From: an uncultured Pelagibacteraceae bacterium
GTDB taxonomy: Bacteria > Pseudomonadota > Alphaproteobacteria > Pelagibacterales > Pelagibacteraceae
NCBI GenBank assembly: GCA_902595535.1
Contig: CACJQI010000002.1
Coordinates: 124,001 to 188,000, forward strand
DNA length: 64,000 nt
Reading direction: 5' to 3'
This document shows positions 9,933 to 23,997 of the stretch, in pieces; position 1 is the first letter of the stretch; every line of letters begins with the position of its first letter. A program made the translations under genes and the position numbers. The notes under the pieces were generated by a model, which saw only the letters and a program-made list of their open reading frames with translations, made no database searches and was not told the DNA's origin.

Positions 9933-10060
9933 AATTTTTTTTAATCTACTTCAAAGAAAAAATTCTTCAAAAGAAAAATTGTTTTTTTACAATTTTATAA
10001 TACATCTCTGTTGCGATAATAAAGCAATTATTGTATTAACCTTTAACTCATGAGTTGTAA

Positions 10061-11254
10061 TTGATCAAAAAAGCAAAAAAAATTAACTCAAAAAATTCAC
10101 AAATCAATACGGGCGTTCTAGTTCTTGAAAATAAGAAGGTTTTTAAAGGAATTGGGATTGGTTACCAAGGAGAAGCTACTGGAGAAGTTTGTTTTAATAC
10201 CTCATTAACTGGTTATCAAGAAATTATATCAGATCCATCTTATGCTGGGCAAATAATAAACTTCACTTTTCCTCATATTGGAAATGTTGGAACTAATAAA
10301 CAGGATTATGAAAGTGATAAAATTTGGACCAAGGGAGTAATTTTAAATTCTGAAATAACATCTCCCTCTAACTATAGATCTTTCCAACATTTGGATACTT
10401 GGCTTAAGAAAAATAAAATCGTTGGTATTACTGGATTAGACACTAGAAGTTTAACAAATTTTATAAGAGATAAAGGTGCTCCTAAAGGAACAATTGCTAA
10501 TTCTAAAAGTGGAAATTTTAATATTAGCAAGCTAACCAATTCAACAATAAAATGGAATGGTTTAGAAAACCTTGATCTTGCAGAGAAAGTAACATCGCCA
10601 AAAAATTATATTTGGAAAGGTCTTAAAACTTGGAAAAAAGAAAAAGGTTATATTAAAAATAATAAAAATTCATTTCATGTAGTAGCTGTAGACTATGGAA
10701 TTAAAAAAAATATTTTAAGAAATTTTTCTGACTTCAATTGCAAAGTAACAGTTGTTCCTTGTAAAACATCTGCAAATAAAATTTTATCTCTTAAACCAAA
10801 TGGTATATTTTTATCAAATGGTCCTGGAGATCCTGCTGCCACAGGAAAGTATGCAATCGATATAATTAAAGATTTAATTAATATTAATTTACCAATTTTT
10901 GGAATTTGTTTAGGTCATCAAATACTTGCTTTAGCATTAGGTGGTAAAACAAAAAAAATGAAACTTGGTCATAGAGGTGCAAACCATCCAGTTAAAAATT
11001 TAATACATGATAATGTTGAAATCACTAGTCAAAATCATGGCTTTGTGGTAGTAGAAGAAAATTTACCAAAAAATATTGAGATTACTCATAAGTCCTTATT
11101 TGATGACACCATCGAAGGAATAAAACTTAAAAATAAACCAGTTTTTTCGGTCCAATATCATCCTGAGTCTAATCCAGGACCACAAGATAGTGTTTATTTG
11201 TTTCAAGAATTTATAAACAATATGAAAAAAAATGCCAAAAAGAAAAGATCTTAA
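10061..11254 (+). CDS. carA: Carbamoyl-phosphate synthase small subunit
   Basis: [69 protein letters not shown] start. Confidence 0.97.
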   Translation: MIKKAKKINSKNSQINTGVLVLENKKVFKGIGIGYQGEATGEVCFNTSLTGYQEIISDPSYAGQIINFTFPHIGNVGTNKQDYESDKIWTKGVILNSEITSPSNYRSFQHLDTWLKKNKIVGITGLDTRSLTNFIRDKGAPKGTIANSKSGNFNISKLTNSTIKWNGLENLDLAEKVTSPKNYIWKGLKTWKKEKGYIKNNKNSFHVVAVDYGIKKNILRNFSDFNCKVTVVPCKTSANKILSLKPNGIFLSNGPGDPAATGKYAIDIIKDLININLPIFGICLGHQILALALGGKTKKMKLGHRGANHPVKNLIHDNVEITSQNHGFVVVEENLPKNIEITHKSLFDDTIEGIKLKNKPVFSVQYHPESNPGPQDSVYLFQEFINNMKKNAKKKRS

Positions 11255-14200
11255 AAAAATTTTAGTTGTTGGTGCTGGACCAATTATAATTGGTCAAGCG
11301 TGTGAGTTTGATTACTCTGGAACTCAAGCCTGCAAAGCATTAAGAGATGAAGGTTATAAAGTAGTCTTAATTAACTCAAATCCAGCAACAATTATGACTG
11401 ATCCCGATGTTGCGGATAAAACTTATATTGAGCCAATTACTTTAGAAGTTTTAGAAAAAATAGTTAAGAAAGAAAAACCAAACGCAATACTTCCAACAAT
11501 GGGTGGTCAAACAGCTCTTAATCTTGCTATGGAAGCTAAAAAAAAAGGAATATTAAAAAAATATAAAATAGAACTGATAGGTGCAAACTCTAAAGCAATT
11601 TCAAATGCAGAAGACAGAAAAAAATTTAGAAAAAATATGATAGATATTGGTTTAGATTTACCTAAATCAGAAATCGTCAATAACATTAATCAAGCATTAA
11701 AAGTTTTAAAAAAAATAGGTCTGCCTGTAATTATAAGACCAGCCTTTACTCTTGGAGGCCTTGGAGGAGGAATAGCTAAAAATAAAAAAGACTACTTAAA
11801 AATAATTAAAAGTGGATTACACGAGTCTCCTGTGAACCAAGTATTAGTTGAAGAGTGTCTAGAAGGATGGAAAGAATTTGAAATGGAGGTTATAAGAGAT
11901 AAGAAAGATAATTGTATTATCATTTGTTCAATTGAAAATATTGACCCAATGGGAATTCACACTGGGGACTCTGTCACTGTTGCCCCAGCACTTACTCTTA
12001 CCGACAAAGAATACCAGGTGATGCGGAATGCATCAATTGCATGTTTGAGAAAAATTGGAGTTGAAACAGGTGGTTCCAATGTTCAATTTGCTATCAACCC
12101 AAAGAATGGTCGAATGGTTGTAATTGAAATGAACCCAAGAGTATCAAGATCATCTGCACTTGCATCAAAAGCAACCGGCTTTCCAATTGCAAAAGTTGCA
12201 GCAAAACTTGCTGTTGGATACACACTAGATGAACTGAAAAATGAAATAACAAAAGTAACACCTGCATCATTCGAGCCAAGTATTGATTATGTAGTAACAA
12301 AAATACCTCGATTTACTTTTGAAAAATTTTCAACATCTCCTGCAATACTTGGAACATCAATGAAATCTGTTGGAGAAGCCATGGCAATTGGGAGAAATTT
12401 TAAAGAGTCTCTTCAAAAAGCCTTAGTATCGCTTGAAACAGGTTTTTCAGGGTTAGATAGAATTTTCAATTTAAATAAAAAACAAATAGAAAAAAAACTT
12501 AAAGAAAATATTCCAAATAAAATTTTACTTGTTGCTGAAGCAATTAGAAAAAAAATTAATTTAAAAAGAATATTTGCTTTATCAAAAATTGATCCATGGT
12601 TCTTAGAGCAAATAAAAGAAATTGTAGATAATGAAAATGAGATCAAAAATAGAGGATTACCAAGAGATTTTAACGAATTTAATAGAATAAAATCTATTGG
12701 GTTCTCAGATAAAAAATTATCTGAGTTAACTAATACTAATGAAAATATTGTCAGAAGAAAAAGAATGGCGCTTAAAATATTACCTGTATTTAAGAAAGTA
12801 GATACCTGTGCTGCAGAATTCAAATCTTTCACACCTTATATGTATTCAACTTATCAAAGAAATTTTTCAATTAATTCTGAGTGTGAGTCTGAACCTTCCT
12901 TTAAGAAAAAAATTATAATTTTAGGTGGTGGACCTAATCGAATTGGGCAAGGAATTGAATTTGATTATTGTTGTTGCCAGGCAAGCTTTTCATTAAAGGA
13001 TGCTGGTTTTGAAACAATCATGATTAATTGTAACCCTGAAACAGTATCAACAGATTACGATACTAGTGATCGATTATATTTTGAACCTCTTAAAGAAGAG
13101 TATGTTTTTAATATAATAAATAAAGAAAAAGAAAAGGGTAACCTGGTTGGTATTATTGCTCAATTTGGTGGTCAAACTCCAATTAAACTTGCAAAATTTT
13201 TACACGATAACAAACTTCCAATTTTAGGAACACAATATACTTCAATTGATCTGGCAGAGGATAGGGATAGATTTAGAAATTTACTTAATAAATTAAATTT
13301 AAAGCAAGCAGAAAGTGGAATTGCAAAAACATTTACACAAGCAATTCGAATAGCAGAAAAAATAGGTTTACCATTGATGGTTAGACCTTCATATGTTTTG
13401 GGTGGAAGAGCAATGGAAATTGTTCATGAAAAAAGTCAACTTAAAAACTTTGTAGAAGAAGCTTTTAAAGCAGCAGAAAAAAATCCAATCCTTATTGATA
13501 AGTTTATTGATCACGCAATGGAAGTAGATGTAGATGCAATATCCGATGGAAAACAAGTTCATGTTGCAGGAATTATGCAACATATAGAAGAGGCAGGAAT
13601 TCATTCAGGAGACTCTGCTTGTAGCATACCCCCAGTTTCTATTAAGCCATTCTTAATTAAACAAATTGAAAATCAGACCAAAAAATTAGCTTTAGCTTTA
13701 AAAGTTAAGGGTTTTATGAATATTCAATATGCAATTAAAAAGGATGAAATTTACGTAATTGAAGTTAATCCACGAGCAAGTCGAACCGTGCCTTTTGTGT
13801 CAAAAGCAAAAGGTCTTCCATTAGCTAAAATTGCATCACGAGTAATGGCAGGAGAAAAATTGTCTAAATTTAATTTAAAAGATAAATCCAAAGATATGTA
13901 TGCGGTTAAGGAAGCCGTATTTCCTTTTAATAAATTTCCTAATAGTGATTTGCTTTTAGGTCCTGAAATGAAATCAACTGGTGAAGTAATGGGATTTGAT
14001 AAAAACTTTGGAATGGCGTTTGCTAAAAGTCAAATCGCATCAGCAAACTCACTACCAAAACAAGGACTTGCGTTTATATCATTGAAAGACTCACACAAAG
14101 ATGAGGGAGTTGATTTAGCAAAAAAGCTTATGAAACTTAATTTCACATTATGTGCGACAAAAGGAACTGCAATATATATTAGAAAACATGGAATGAAATG

Positions 14201-14456
14201 TAAGGTAATTAATAAGGTAAGTAGTGGCTCTCCTCATATAGTTGATGTCTTAGACTCAAAAAAAATTGCATTAGTAATTAATACCGGTGGTGGAAATACT
14301 GAACACAGATTAAATGATGCAATTGCACTTAGAAGAGGAACGCTTAAAAATAAAGTTCCTTATTGTACAAATATGTCTACTGCAAAAGCATGTTTGGAAG
14401 CAATCAAATCTCTTAAAACTAAAAAATTAGAAGTTACCTCTCTTCAAGATATTTAG
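11232..14456 (+). CDS. carB: Carbamoyl-phosphate synthase large subunit
   Basis: 1074 aa; duplicated ATP-grasp, [50 protein letters not shown]. Confidence 0.98.
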   Translation: MPKRKDLKKILVVGAGPIIIGQACEFDYSGTQACKALRDEGYKVVLINSNPATIMTDPDVADKTYIEPITLEVLEKIVKKEKPNAILPTMGGQTALNLAMEAKKKGILKKYKIELIGANSKAISNAEDRKKFRKNMIDIGLDLPKSEIVNNINQALKVLKKIGLPVIIRPAFTLGGLGGGIAKNKKDYLKIIKSGLHESPVNQVLVEECLEGWKEFEMEVIRDKKDNCIIICSIENIDPMGIHTGDSVTVAPALTLTDKEYQVMRNASIACLRKIGVETGGSNVQFAINPKNGRMVVIEMNPRVSRSSALASKATGFPIAKVAAKLAVGYTLDELKNEITKVTPASFEPSIDYVVTKIPRFTFEKFSTSPAILGTSMKSVGEAMAIGRNFKESLQKALVSLETGFSGLDRIFNLNKKQIEKKLKENIPNKILLVAEAIRKKINLKRIFALSKIDPWFLEQIKEIVDNENEIKNRGLPRDFNEFNRIKSIGFSDKKLSELTNTNENIVRRKRMALKILPVFKKVDTCAAEFKSFTPYMYSTYQRNFSINSECESEPSFKKKIIILGGGPNRIGQGIEFDYCCCQASFSLKDAGFETIMINCNPETVSTDYDTSDRLYFEPLKEEYVFNIINKEKEKGNLVGIIAQFGGQTPIKLAKFLHDNKLPILGTQYTSIDLAEDRDRFRNLLNKLNLKQAESGIAKTFTQAIRIAEKIGLPLMVRPSYVLGGRAMEIVHEKSQLKNFVEEAFKAAEKNPILIDKFIDHAMEVDVDAISDGKQVHVAGIMQHIEEAGIHSGDSACSIPPVSIKPFLIKQIENQTKKLALALKVKGFMNIQYAIKKDEIYVIEVNPRASRTVPFVSKAKGLPLAKIASRVMAGEKLSKFNLKDKSKDMYAVKEAVFPFNKFPNSDLLLGPEMKSTGEVMGFDKNFGMAFAKSQIASANSLPKQGLAFISLKDSHKDEGVDLAKKLMKLNFTLCATKGTAIYIRKHGMKCKVINKVSSGSPHIVDVLDSKKIALVINTGGGNTEHRLNDAIALRRGTLKNKVPYCTNMSTAKACLEAIKSLKTKKLEVTSLQDI

Positions 14457-14457
14457 A

Positions 14458-14901
14458 ATGTCCAAAGTAATAAAAATGGGAGTTACTAAAAATCATAATC
14501 AACAGATAGTTGAAGTCAATGAACTTAATTTGATTGCTGGCAAAGGTATCGTTGGTGATAGATACTTCAAGGATTATAACGACCCTTTTAATCAGTTATC
14601 AATTATTGAGAGTGAAAATATTGATGAATACAATTTAAAAAATAAATTAAATATTTCTTACTTAAACTTTAGAAGAAACATAATTACTCAAGGAATAAAA
14701 TTAAATGATCTTTTGGAAAAAAGAATAAAGATAGGATCTATTGAATTAGAAGTAATAGATTTATGTAGACCTTGTCGACACCTTTCAGAAAAATTAAATA
14801 AAAACGATATCATTAAGGAGTTTTTAAGAAAAGGGGGAATAAGATGTCAGATAATAAATAACGGAAAAATATATTTAGGTGATCAAATAAAAATTATTTG
14901 A
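14458..14901 (+). CDS. MOSC domain protein
   Basis: GKGIVGDRYFKDY, QLSIIESENI, LNFRRNIITQGI, CRPCRHL. Confidence 0.85.
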   Translation: MSKVIKMGVTKNHNQQIVEVNELNLIAGKGIVGDRYFKDYNDPFNQLSIIESENIDEYNLKNKLNISYLNFRRNIITQGIKLNDLLEKRIKIGSIELEVIDLCRPCRHLSEKLNKNDIIKEFLRKGGIRCQIINNGKIYLGDQIKII

Positions 14902-15556
14902 CCTTCCAATCAGTAGCAAACGTCACATAATTTACTTGTATACAACGTCTTTCTCTAACTATTTTTTTCTTTTCCATGCCATGCCAGGTATTTGGGCCGC
15001 TAGTAAACATGTATCCATAATTGTTTTTATAAGGAACTGTTTTAACCTTTTCTAATTTTTTATTATAAAAATCTGTACCAAGGTCCTCAGATTCGTTGGC
15101 ATTATTAACAAATATTAAGCCTGACATTAATTTTTCTTTAATATCACAATGAGGCTTTAACCAAAAACCTTCTCGATCACAAATAACCTCAACTCTTACA
15201 TATGAATTTGATAGATCTTTATTAATCATTTTTGAAATGGTTTGATGAACTTCTGATGATTGAAGTTCGTTAATAAATTTTACTAAATTTGGAAATTGTT
15301 TTTCATTTTCTTTTTTAACAAAACATCTAAATTTTATTGCTTCTCCACCTGAGGCTATACCCTCTCTAAATTCAGCAGCACCGCCATCAATTGCTCTAGT
15401 TCCATCATAATTAAGATTGTGTTTACTAACATCTGGAATATCAGCTTTAATTACCTCTTCTATAGATCCGTCTGAAAGTGCATTATAATATTCCCAATGA
15501 TCAAAAGGAAATTCATATTTTTTTGATTGGTTTTTAATTGAGTCTAAAAATGACAT
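14894..15556 (-). CDS. 2-oxoglutarate/Fe(II)-dependent oxygenase-like protein
   Basis: FWLKPHCDIKEKLMSGLIFVNN (HxD) and NTWHGMEKKKIVRERRCIQVNY (distal His and Arg). Confidence 0.65.
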   Translation of the reverse strand: MSFLDSIKNQSKKYEFPFDHWEYYNALSDGSIEEVIKADIPDVSKHNLNYDGTRAIDGGAAEFREGIASGGEAIKFRCFVKKENEKQFPNLVKFINELQSSEVHQTISKMINKDLSNSYVRVEVICDREGFWLKPHCDIKEKLMSGLIFVNNANESEDLGTDFYNKKLEKVKTVPYKNNYGYMFTSGPNTWHGMEKKKIVRERRCIQVNYVTFATDWKVK

Positions 15557-16500
15557 TATGAGTTAATTTTTTTTTTTATAATATTTGCAACTCTATTCGT
15601 TTCATCAAGTTTTTCATAGTTCCAATCATCAATTTCTTCACCTAAATTTTTAATTATATTTAATTCTCTAAATAAATTTCTGAATTTTTGAAATCTCTTA
15701 TCATTCTTTTTTGGTAATATACTTGCGACATAAATCGGTTTTCCAGTTAATGCGGCCTCAGATATCATTGAGCTAGAATCGCATGTGACAATGATATTTT
15801 GAGCTATTGCTAGAGCTGAAAGATAAGCTTTTTTATCAACATCTATTATAACTGTATGATCATCTCCAAAATATTCTTTTGCATATTGAATAATATTAGC
15901 TGGTGTTCTCATTGACGGTATTACTACTAATTGAAAATTATGTTTTTTTGATAATTCACTTAGAGTAATAAAAATTTCTTTAATATTTTTTGTTGAATAA
16001 TCATAATATTTGGTTGGCCCACCCATAATTAAAGTCCAAATTATTCTCTCATCTTTTTTAATAAAAGAATTTAAATAATACTTATTTTCATTAATTTCTT
16101 TTTCAGTAAGATAATGAATGGCTCCTTTGGTACTTATTACATTTTGACCTTTCATCGCATCATGTTCTGGAGCGACAATAAAATCAAAATGCTTTGGGTC
16201 TACTTTTGGATCTTGAATATGAATATTAAATACCTTTTTATTTGAATTATTTTTTAAATGTATTGATGGAATTACACTTTTACGACCACAAGATATGATG
16301 ATATCAAAATTATTATGTTCAATTCTTTTATAAACACTTTGTGAGATAGGTGTCATTTTTGGAGGAATCAGTTTCCAAAAATTATTTAGTTCAACTGTGT
16401 GGTGTGTAAAATTTATGTTTAAAGCTTTTGCCAAACCCTCTACTTGGCTAATCATGCCATGCATTCCCTGAGTTAATAATATGCCTTTTAATTTTGTCAT
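15556..16500 (-). CDS. ELM1/DUF1022-family GT-B-like protein
   Basis: FDIIISCGRKSVIPSIHL, NIHIQDPKVDPKHFDFIVAPEHD, IIVTCDSSSMISEAALTGKPIYV. Confidence 0.75.
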   Translation of the reverse strand: MTKLKGILLTQGMHGMISQVEGLAKALNINFTHHTVELNNFWKLIPPKMTPISQSVYKRIEHNNFDIIISCGRKSVIPSIHLKNNSNKKVFNIHIQDPKVDPKHFDFIVAPEHDAMKGQNVISTKGAIHYLTEKEINENKYYLNSFIKKDERIIWTLIMGGPTKYYDYSTKNIKEIFITLSELSKKHNFQLVVIPSMRTPANIIQYAKEYFGDDHTVIIDVDKKAYLSALAIAQNIIVTCDSSSMISEAALTGKPIYVASILPKKNDKRFQKFRNLFRELNIIKNLGEEIDDWNYEKLDETNRVANIIKKKINS

Positions 16501-16521
16501 TTATACTTATATAACTTTTGT

Positions 16522-17466
16522 ATGAGTGATAATCCAACTAAACACACAAAAGTGTTGATAATTGGATCTGGTCCTGCCGGATATACAGCAGCCGTTTATG
16601 CGGCACGAGCGATGTTAAGTCCAATTTTGGTTTATGGTTCTGCCCCTGGCGGACAATTAACTACAACAACAGATGTTGAAAATTATCCTGGTTTTGCTGA
16701 TGTAATTCAAGGCCCTTGGTTAATGGATCAAATGAAAGATCAGGCTAAAGCGGTCGGAACAGAAATGATTGAAGATCATATTTCATCAGTAAATTTAAAA
16801 TCTACACCCTTTGAGGCTTTAGGTGACAGTGGTCAAAAATATACTGCTGACAGCATTATCATTTCAACTGGTGCTCAAGCAAGATGGTTAAATTTAGAGT
16901 CAGAACAAAAATTTAGAGGTTTTGGAGTTTCTGCGTGTGCTACATGTGATGGTTTCTTCTTTAAAGATAAAGAAGTTGCAGTTGTTGGTGGTGGTAACGC
17001 AGCTGTTGAAGAGGCGATGTTTCTTACAAAATTTGCATCCAAGGTAAAACTAATACATAGAAGAAATGAATTGAGAGCTGAAAAGATGCTTCAAAAAAAA
17101 TTAATGGAAAATAAAAAAATTGAAATCATCTGGGATAGCGCTGTTGATGAAGTAATTGGAGATGGTGAACCCAAAAACGTTACAGGTCTAAAAATAAAAA
17201 ACTTAAAAACTAATAATATTGAAGAAATAAAAATTGATGGCTTATTTATTGCAATTGGTCACGACCCTGCAACTGCCTTATTTAAAGAGCAATTAGATAT
17301 GGACAAAGAAGGTTATTTATTAACTAAACCAGACTCAACAGAAACTAATATCCCTGGAGTTTATGCTGCAGGAGATGTTAAAGATAAGACTTTCAGACAA
17401 GCTGTAACTGCTGCTGGAATGGGCTGTATGGCTGCGCTTGAAGCAGAAAAATTTTTATCTCACTAA
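16522..17466 (+). CDS. trxB: Thioredoxin reductase
   Basis: IIGSGPAGYTAAVYAARA, CATCDG redox motif, GGNAAVEEAMFLT, AAGDVKDKTFRQAVTAAG. Confidence 0.98.
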   Translation: MSDNPTKHTKVLIIGSGPAGYTAAVYAARAMLSPILVYGSAPGGQLTTTTDVENYPGFADVIQGPWLMDQMKDQAKAVGTEMIEDHISSVNLKSTPFEALGDSGQKYTADSIIISTGAQARWLNLESEQKFRGFGVSACATCDGFFFKDKEVAVVGGGNAAVEEAMFLTKFASKVKLIHRRNELRAEKMLQKKLMENKKIEIIWDSAVDEVIGDGEPKNVTGLKIKNLKTNNIEEIKIDGLFIAIGHDPATALFKEQLDMDKEGYLLTKPDSTETNIPGVYAAGDVKDKTFRQAVTAAGMGCMAALEAEKFLSH

Positions 17467-17475
17467 AAAGATATA

Positions 17476-18423
17476 GTGAAAAATAATTTACACGTATTCC
17501 TTGGTGCAACTGTTGCTGATGCTGCAGCTAGACCTCTACATTGGGTTTATAATCAGAAAAAACTGCTAACTTATATCAAAGGAAAAAAGGATTTTACTTT
17601 TTTAAAAGATAATAAAAGTCCCTTTTACAATATTAAAACTGGAAAAGTTTCAGGTTATAATGAAGTTGGCCAAGTCATGTTTAGAACATTAGTTGAGGGA
17701 CATGAAAATATAGAAGAAAGATTTAAAAAGAATATCACTAAAAACTTTGGTCCAGGAAGTGTATATTGGAAGAACCTTAATCTTAGGGCTAAATATAGAA
17801 AAGTTAAAGATTGGCGAGGTATTATTAAAGGACCTTGGATACATCAAAATATTATTGAAACAGTTAAAAACATTAAGGCTAAAAAGAAATTTTCAGGTGG
17901 TGTAAAAGTAAATGAGTCTGATGGTTACTGTGCTGCTCTACCCTATTTTTTATTTGGTTATGATTTTAATAGTTTAAAAAAAATTATTTCAACAATTACT
18001 GTTTCAAAAATAAGTCTTAAGTATGCTTTAGCAAAGTTTCATCTAATAGATTTGGCTCTAAAAGGTTCTAATGATCCTATAAATGATTTTTTAAAAAAGT
18101 TTAAGAAAAATTCTTATTTTAAAAGTGTTGTTGAGGATATTAAAAAAGTAAAAAAATTAAAATCAAAACCACATCCAATGGTAGTTAAAAAATTAGGAAT
18201 GGCATGTAGTTATCCTGGAACTTTCAATAGTTCAATTCACTCAATTATTAACTCATTAAGCTATAAAGAAGCTATTTTAAGAACGATTAAAGCTGGTGGG
18301 TGTAATTGTTCTAGGGTTAATTTTATTGGAGCTTATTTTGCAGCCTTAAAAGGTATTGATAATATTCCGAAATCTTGGATCAAAAAAACTATTCCAGCAA
18401 AAAAAATACTAAATCAAAAATAA
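17476..18423 (+). CDS. ADP-ribosylglycohydrolase / J1-crystallin-like protein
   Basis: GATVADAAARPLHWVYN and GGCNCSRVNFIGAYFAALKGIDNIPKSWI; GTG start. Confidence 0.7.
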   Translation: MKNNLHVFLGATVADAAARPLHWVYNQKKLLTYIKGKKDFTFLKDNKSPFYNIKTGKVSGYNEVGQVMFRTLVEGHENIEERFKKNITKNFGPGSVYWKNLNLRAKYRKVKDWRGIIKGPWIHQNIIETVKNIKAKKKFSGGVKVNESDGYCAALPYFLFGYDFNSLKKIISTITVSKISLKYALAKFHLIDLALKGSNDPINDFLKKFKKNSYFKSVVEDIKKVKKLKSKPHPMVVKKLGMACSYPGTFNSSIHSIINSLSYKEAILRTIKAGGCNCSRVNFIGAYFAALKGIDNIPKSWIKKTIPAKKILNQK

Positions 18424-18425
18424 TA

Positions 18426-21808
<3,383 letters not shown>

Positions 21809-21827
<19 letters not shown>

Positions 21828-22561
21828 TTATTACAGGTGCAGCAACTAGAATAGGAGCCGCTATTGCAAAAAAATTATCTGGTCCAAACATCGAGATAGT
21901 AATTCACTTTAATAAATCGAAATCAAAAGCTGAGATTTTAAAAAAAGAATTAGAAAAGAATGGTTCTAAAATTTACTTAATTAAAGGTGATTTGAGCAAG
22001 GAAACAGATGTAAATAAAATATTAAAATTTTCGAAAACAAAATTAAAATATTTTGATTGTCTTGTAAATAATGCCTCTCTATTTGAAAATGATAAATTAG
22101 AAAATTTTACTACTGATAGTTGGGGCCAGCATTTAAGAACTAATTTAAGAACACCAGCATTACTATCTAAAGAATTTGCTAAAAATATTAAAGGAAAAAA
22201 TAATAATATTATAAATATTATAGATCAAAGAGTATTTAAACTAACTCCTTTCTTCTTTTCTTACACAATAAGTAAAACAGGTCTTTATACTTTAACTAAA
22301 ACAAGTGCCATGAGTTTAGCTCCAAATGTAAGAGTAAATGCAATTGCACCAGGTCCAACAATAAAAAATAAAAGACAAAGCGATAAACATTTCAGAAAAC
22401 AGTATTTAGCAACACCCTTAAAAAAACAGGTAGATGTAAACGAAATTTGTAATGCAGTTGACTTTTTTATTAAAAACAGTTCTATTACTGGCCAAGTTTT
22501 AGCAATCGATAGTGGTCAAAATTTAAACTGGCAAACACCTGATGTAATAGGAAAAGAATGA
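21809..22561 (+). CDS. SDR oxidoreductase, pteridine reductase (FolM)-like
   Basis: [60 protein letters not shown]. Confidence 0.8.
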
Positions 22562-23568
22562 AAAAAATTTTATTCATCTCAACTCTCATAGTTTTGTTAT
22601 CTTCAGTTTCTTATGCACGAGAATGTAAAACTGTAGATATAAAGGGTGATGCTTTTATCTATAGTGATGGAAAGAAAGTAAAAATTATTAAAGGGACAAA
22701 CATTCCTGATCCCTCTAATAAAATTATTATGATTTTCAACAAAGGAGGATGGAAAGTTGATAAAAAATGGGGCGAATGCAAAGATCATGTGCCAAAACAA
22801 TTAGGTCAAATATCTGGAACAAAAATAAATGGTAAAGAATTAGTCTTAATGTTAAATGGCAGACTACATAAAGCAGGTGGAGATGATGGACATGGATGTG
22901 GATGGAAATTCAAAGGTGCATTTCACCAAGCTTGGTACGATTGTATTTTAGAAAACTGGGGAATAAGTAAAAGAGCTAGTGTAAATAAAGAATTAATTGA
23001 TGAACTAGTTTCAAAGGGGACACCCAGAAATCAAATTTTTATGTCAGGTTTATCTTGTGGTGGAATTGATACATTGAGACACAAAGGTCTTTACCCAGAG
23101 GATTTCAATGCAACAATTGCTTTTATGCCTAACTGTTGGGATAGAAGACCCGATACACCTCTTCGAAAAATGCAGATCGATGAATTAAAAAGTTTTGAGA
23201 GAATTGATGCATTAGTTTTTCATAGTCCTGTTGATGGTGAAGGAGATTGGAGAAGCAATAGTGTTTGGATGAAAAAAGATTTGGGAAATATTCCTGGCAT
23301 ACTATGGGTCGATACCCCTGGACATACAGGAAAAGATATTGTTATTAATGGAAAAAAGTGTGGAATTAAAGATAAGATGAAAGGTGGGTGGGAAGAAGCT
23401 TGGCCTGAAGGAAAAGAAAAACTAACAAGTGAAAAAAAATTCATTAAAGTTGATAAAAAATTATACAAAGAAATGAAGAAAAAAGGTGCAGGACATTACC
23501 TAGTTTCATATTCTTGTTTTAATTATTATCATCCAAAAATTATAGAATTTATAGAATCTAGAATTTAA
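22558..23568 (+). CDS. Secreted alpha/beta-hydrolase (esterase/depolymerase-like), function unknown
   Basis: Signal peptide [26 protein letters not shown] nucleophile-elbow-like motif; multiple Cys. Confidence 0.55.
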   Translation: MKKILFISTLIVLLSSVSYARECKTVDIKGDAFIYSDGKKVKIIKGTNIPDPSNKIIMIFNKGGWKVDKKWGECKDHVPKQLGQISGTKINGKELVLMLNGRLHKAGGDDGHGCGWKFKGAFHQAWYDCILENWGISKRASVNKELIDELVSKGTPRNQIFMSGLSCGGIDTLRHKGLYPEDFNATIAFMPNCWDRRPDTPLRKMQIDELKSFERIDALVFHSPVDGEGDWRSNSVWMKKDLGNIPGILWVDTPGHTGKDIVINGKKCGIKDKMKGGWEEAWPEGKEKLTSEKKFIKVDKKLYKEMKKKGAGHYLVSYSCFNYYHPKIIEFIESRI

Positions 23569-23571
23569 ATT

Positions 23572-23997
23572 ATGAAAAAGAATAATTTTAAAATTGTTAA
23601 AATAGATAAAAATAAAAGTTTATTTAATTACGAAAAAAAAATTCTTATCAAAGAATTAACCTTGGATTTAAAACTTGGTTATTATGAATTTGAAAAAGAA
23701 AAATCTCAAAAAGTCAAATTTAGCTTAGAGATTGATTATGAGGATAAAAAACCAACAAGTGATAAAGATATCAAATCAATTGTAAATTACGGCCAAGTAG
23801 TAAAATTAATTAAAAAACTTACAAAAAATAAGCATTATAATTTTTTAGAAACTCTTGCAGAAGATGTTTTTGATATTCTTTTTAAAGATAAACGTATAGG
23901 TAAAATAATGCTTCAAATTGAAAAACTTGAAATATTAAAAGAATGTTCATCAGTTGGCATTCAAATTACTAAAAAAAGAAGTCATGTTAAGCCCTAA
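23572..23997 (+). CDS. folB: Dihydroneopterin aldolase-like protein
   Basis: [60 protein letters not shown]. Confidence 0.8.
   Translation: MKKNNFKIVKIDKNKSLFNYEKKILIKELTLDLKLGYYEFEKEKSQKVKFSLEIDYEDKKPTSDKDIKSIVNYGQVVKLIKKLTKNKHYNFLETLAEDVFDILFKDKRIGKIMLQIEKLEILKECSSVGIQITKKRSHVKP

Noticed and set aside
12413-12832. 139-aa minus-strand ORF inside carB
   Set aside because: Antisense shadow frame of a strongly conserved gene; low-complexity hydrophobic translation with no recognisable domain.
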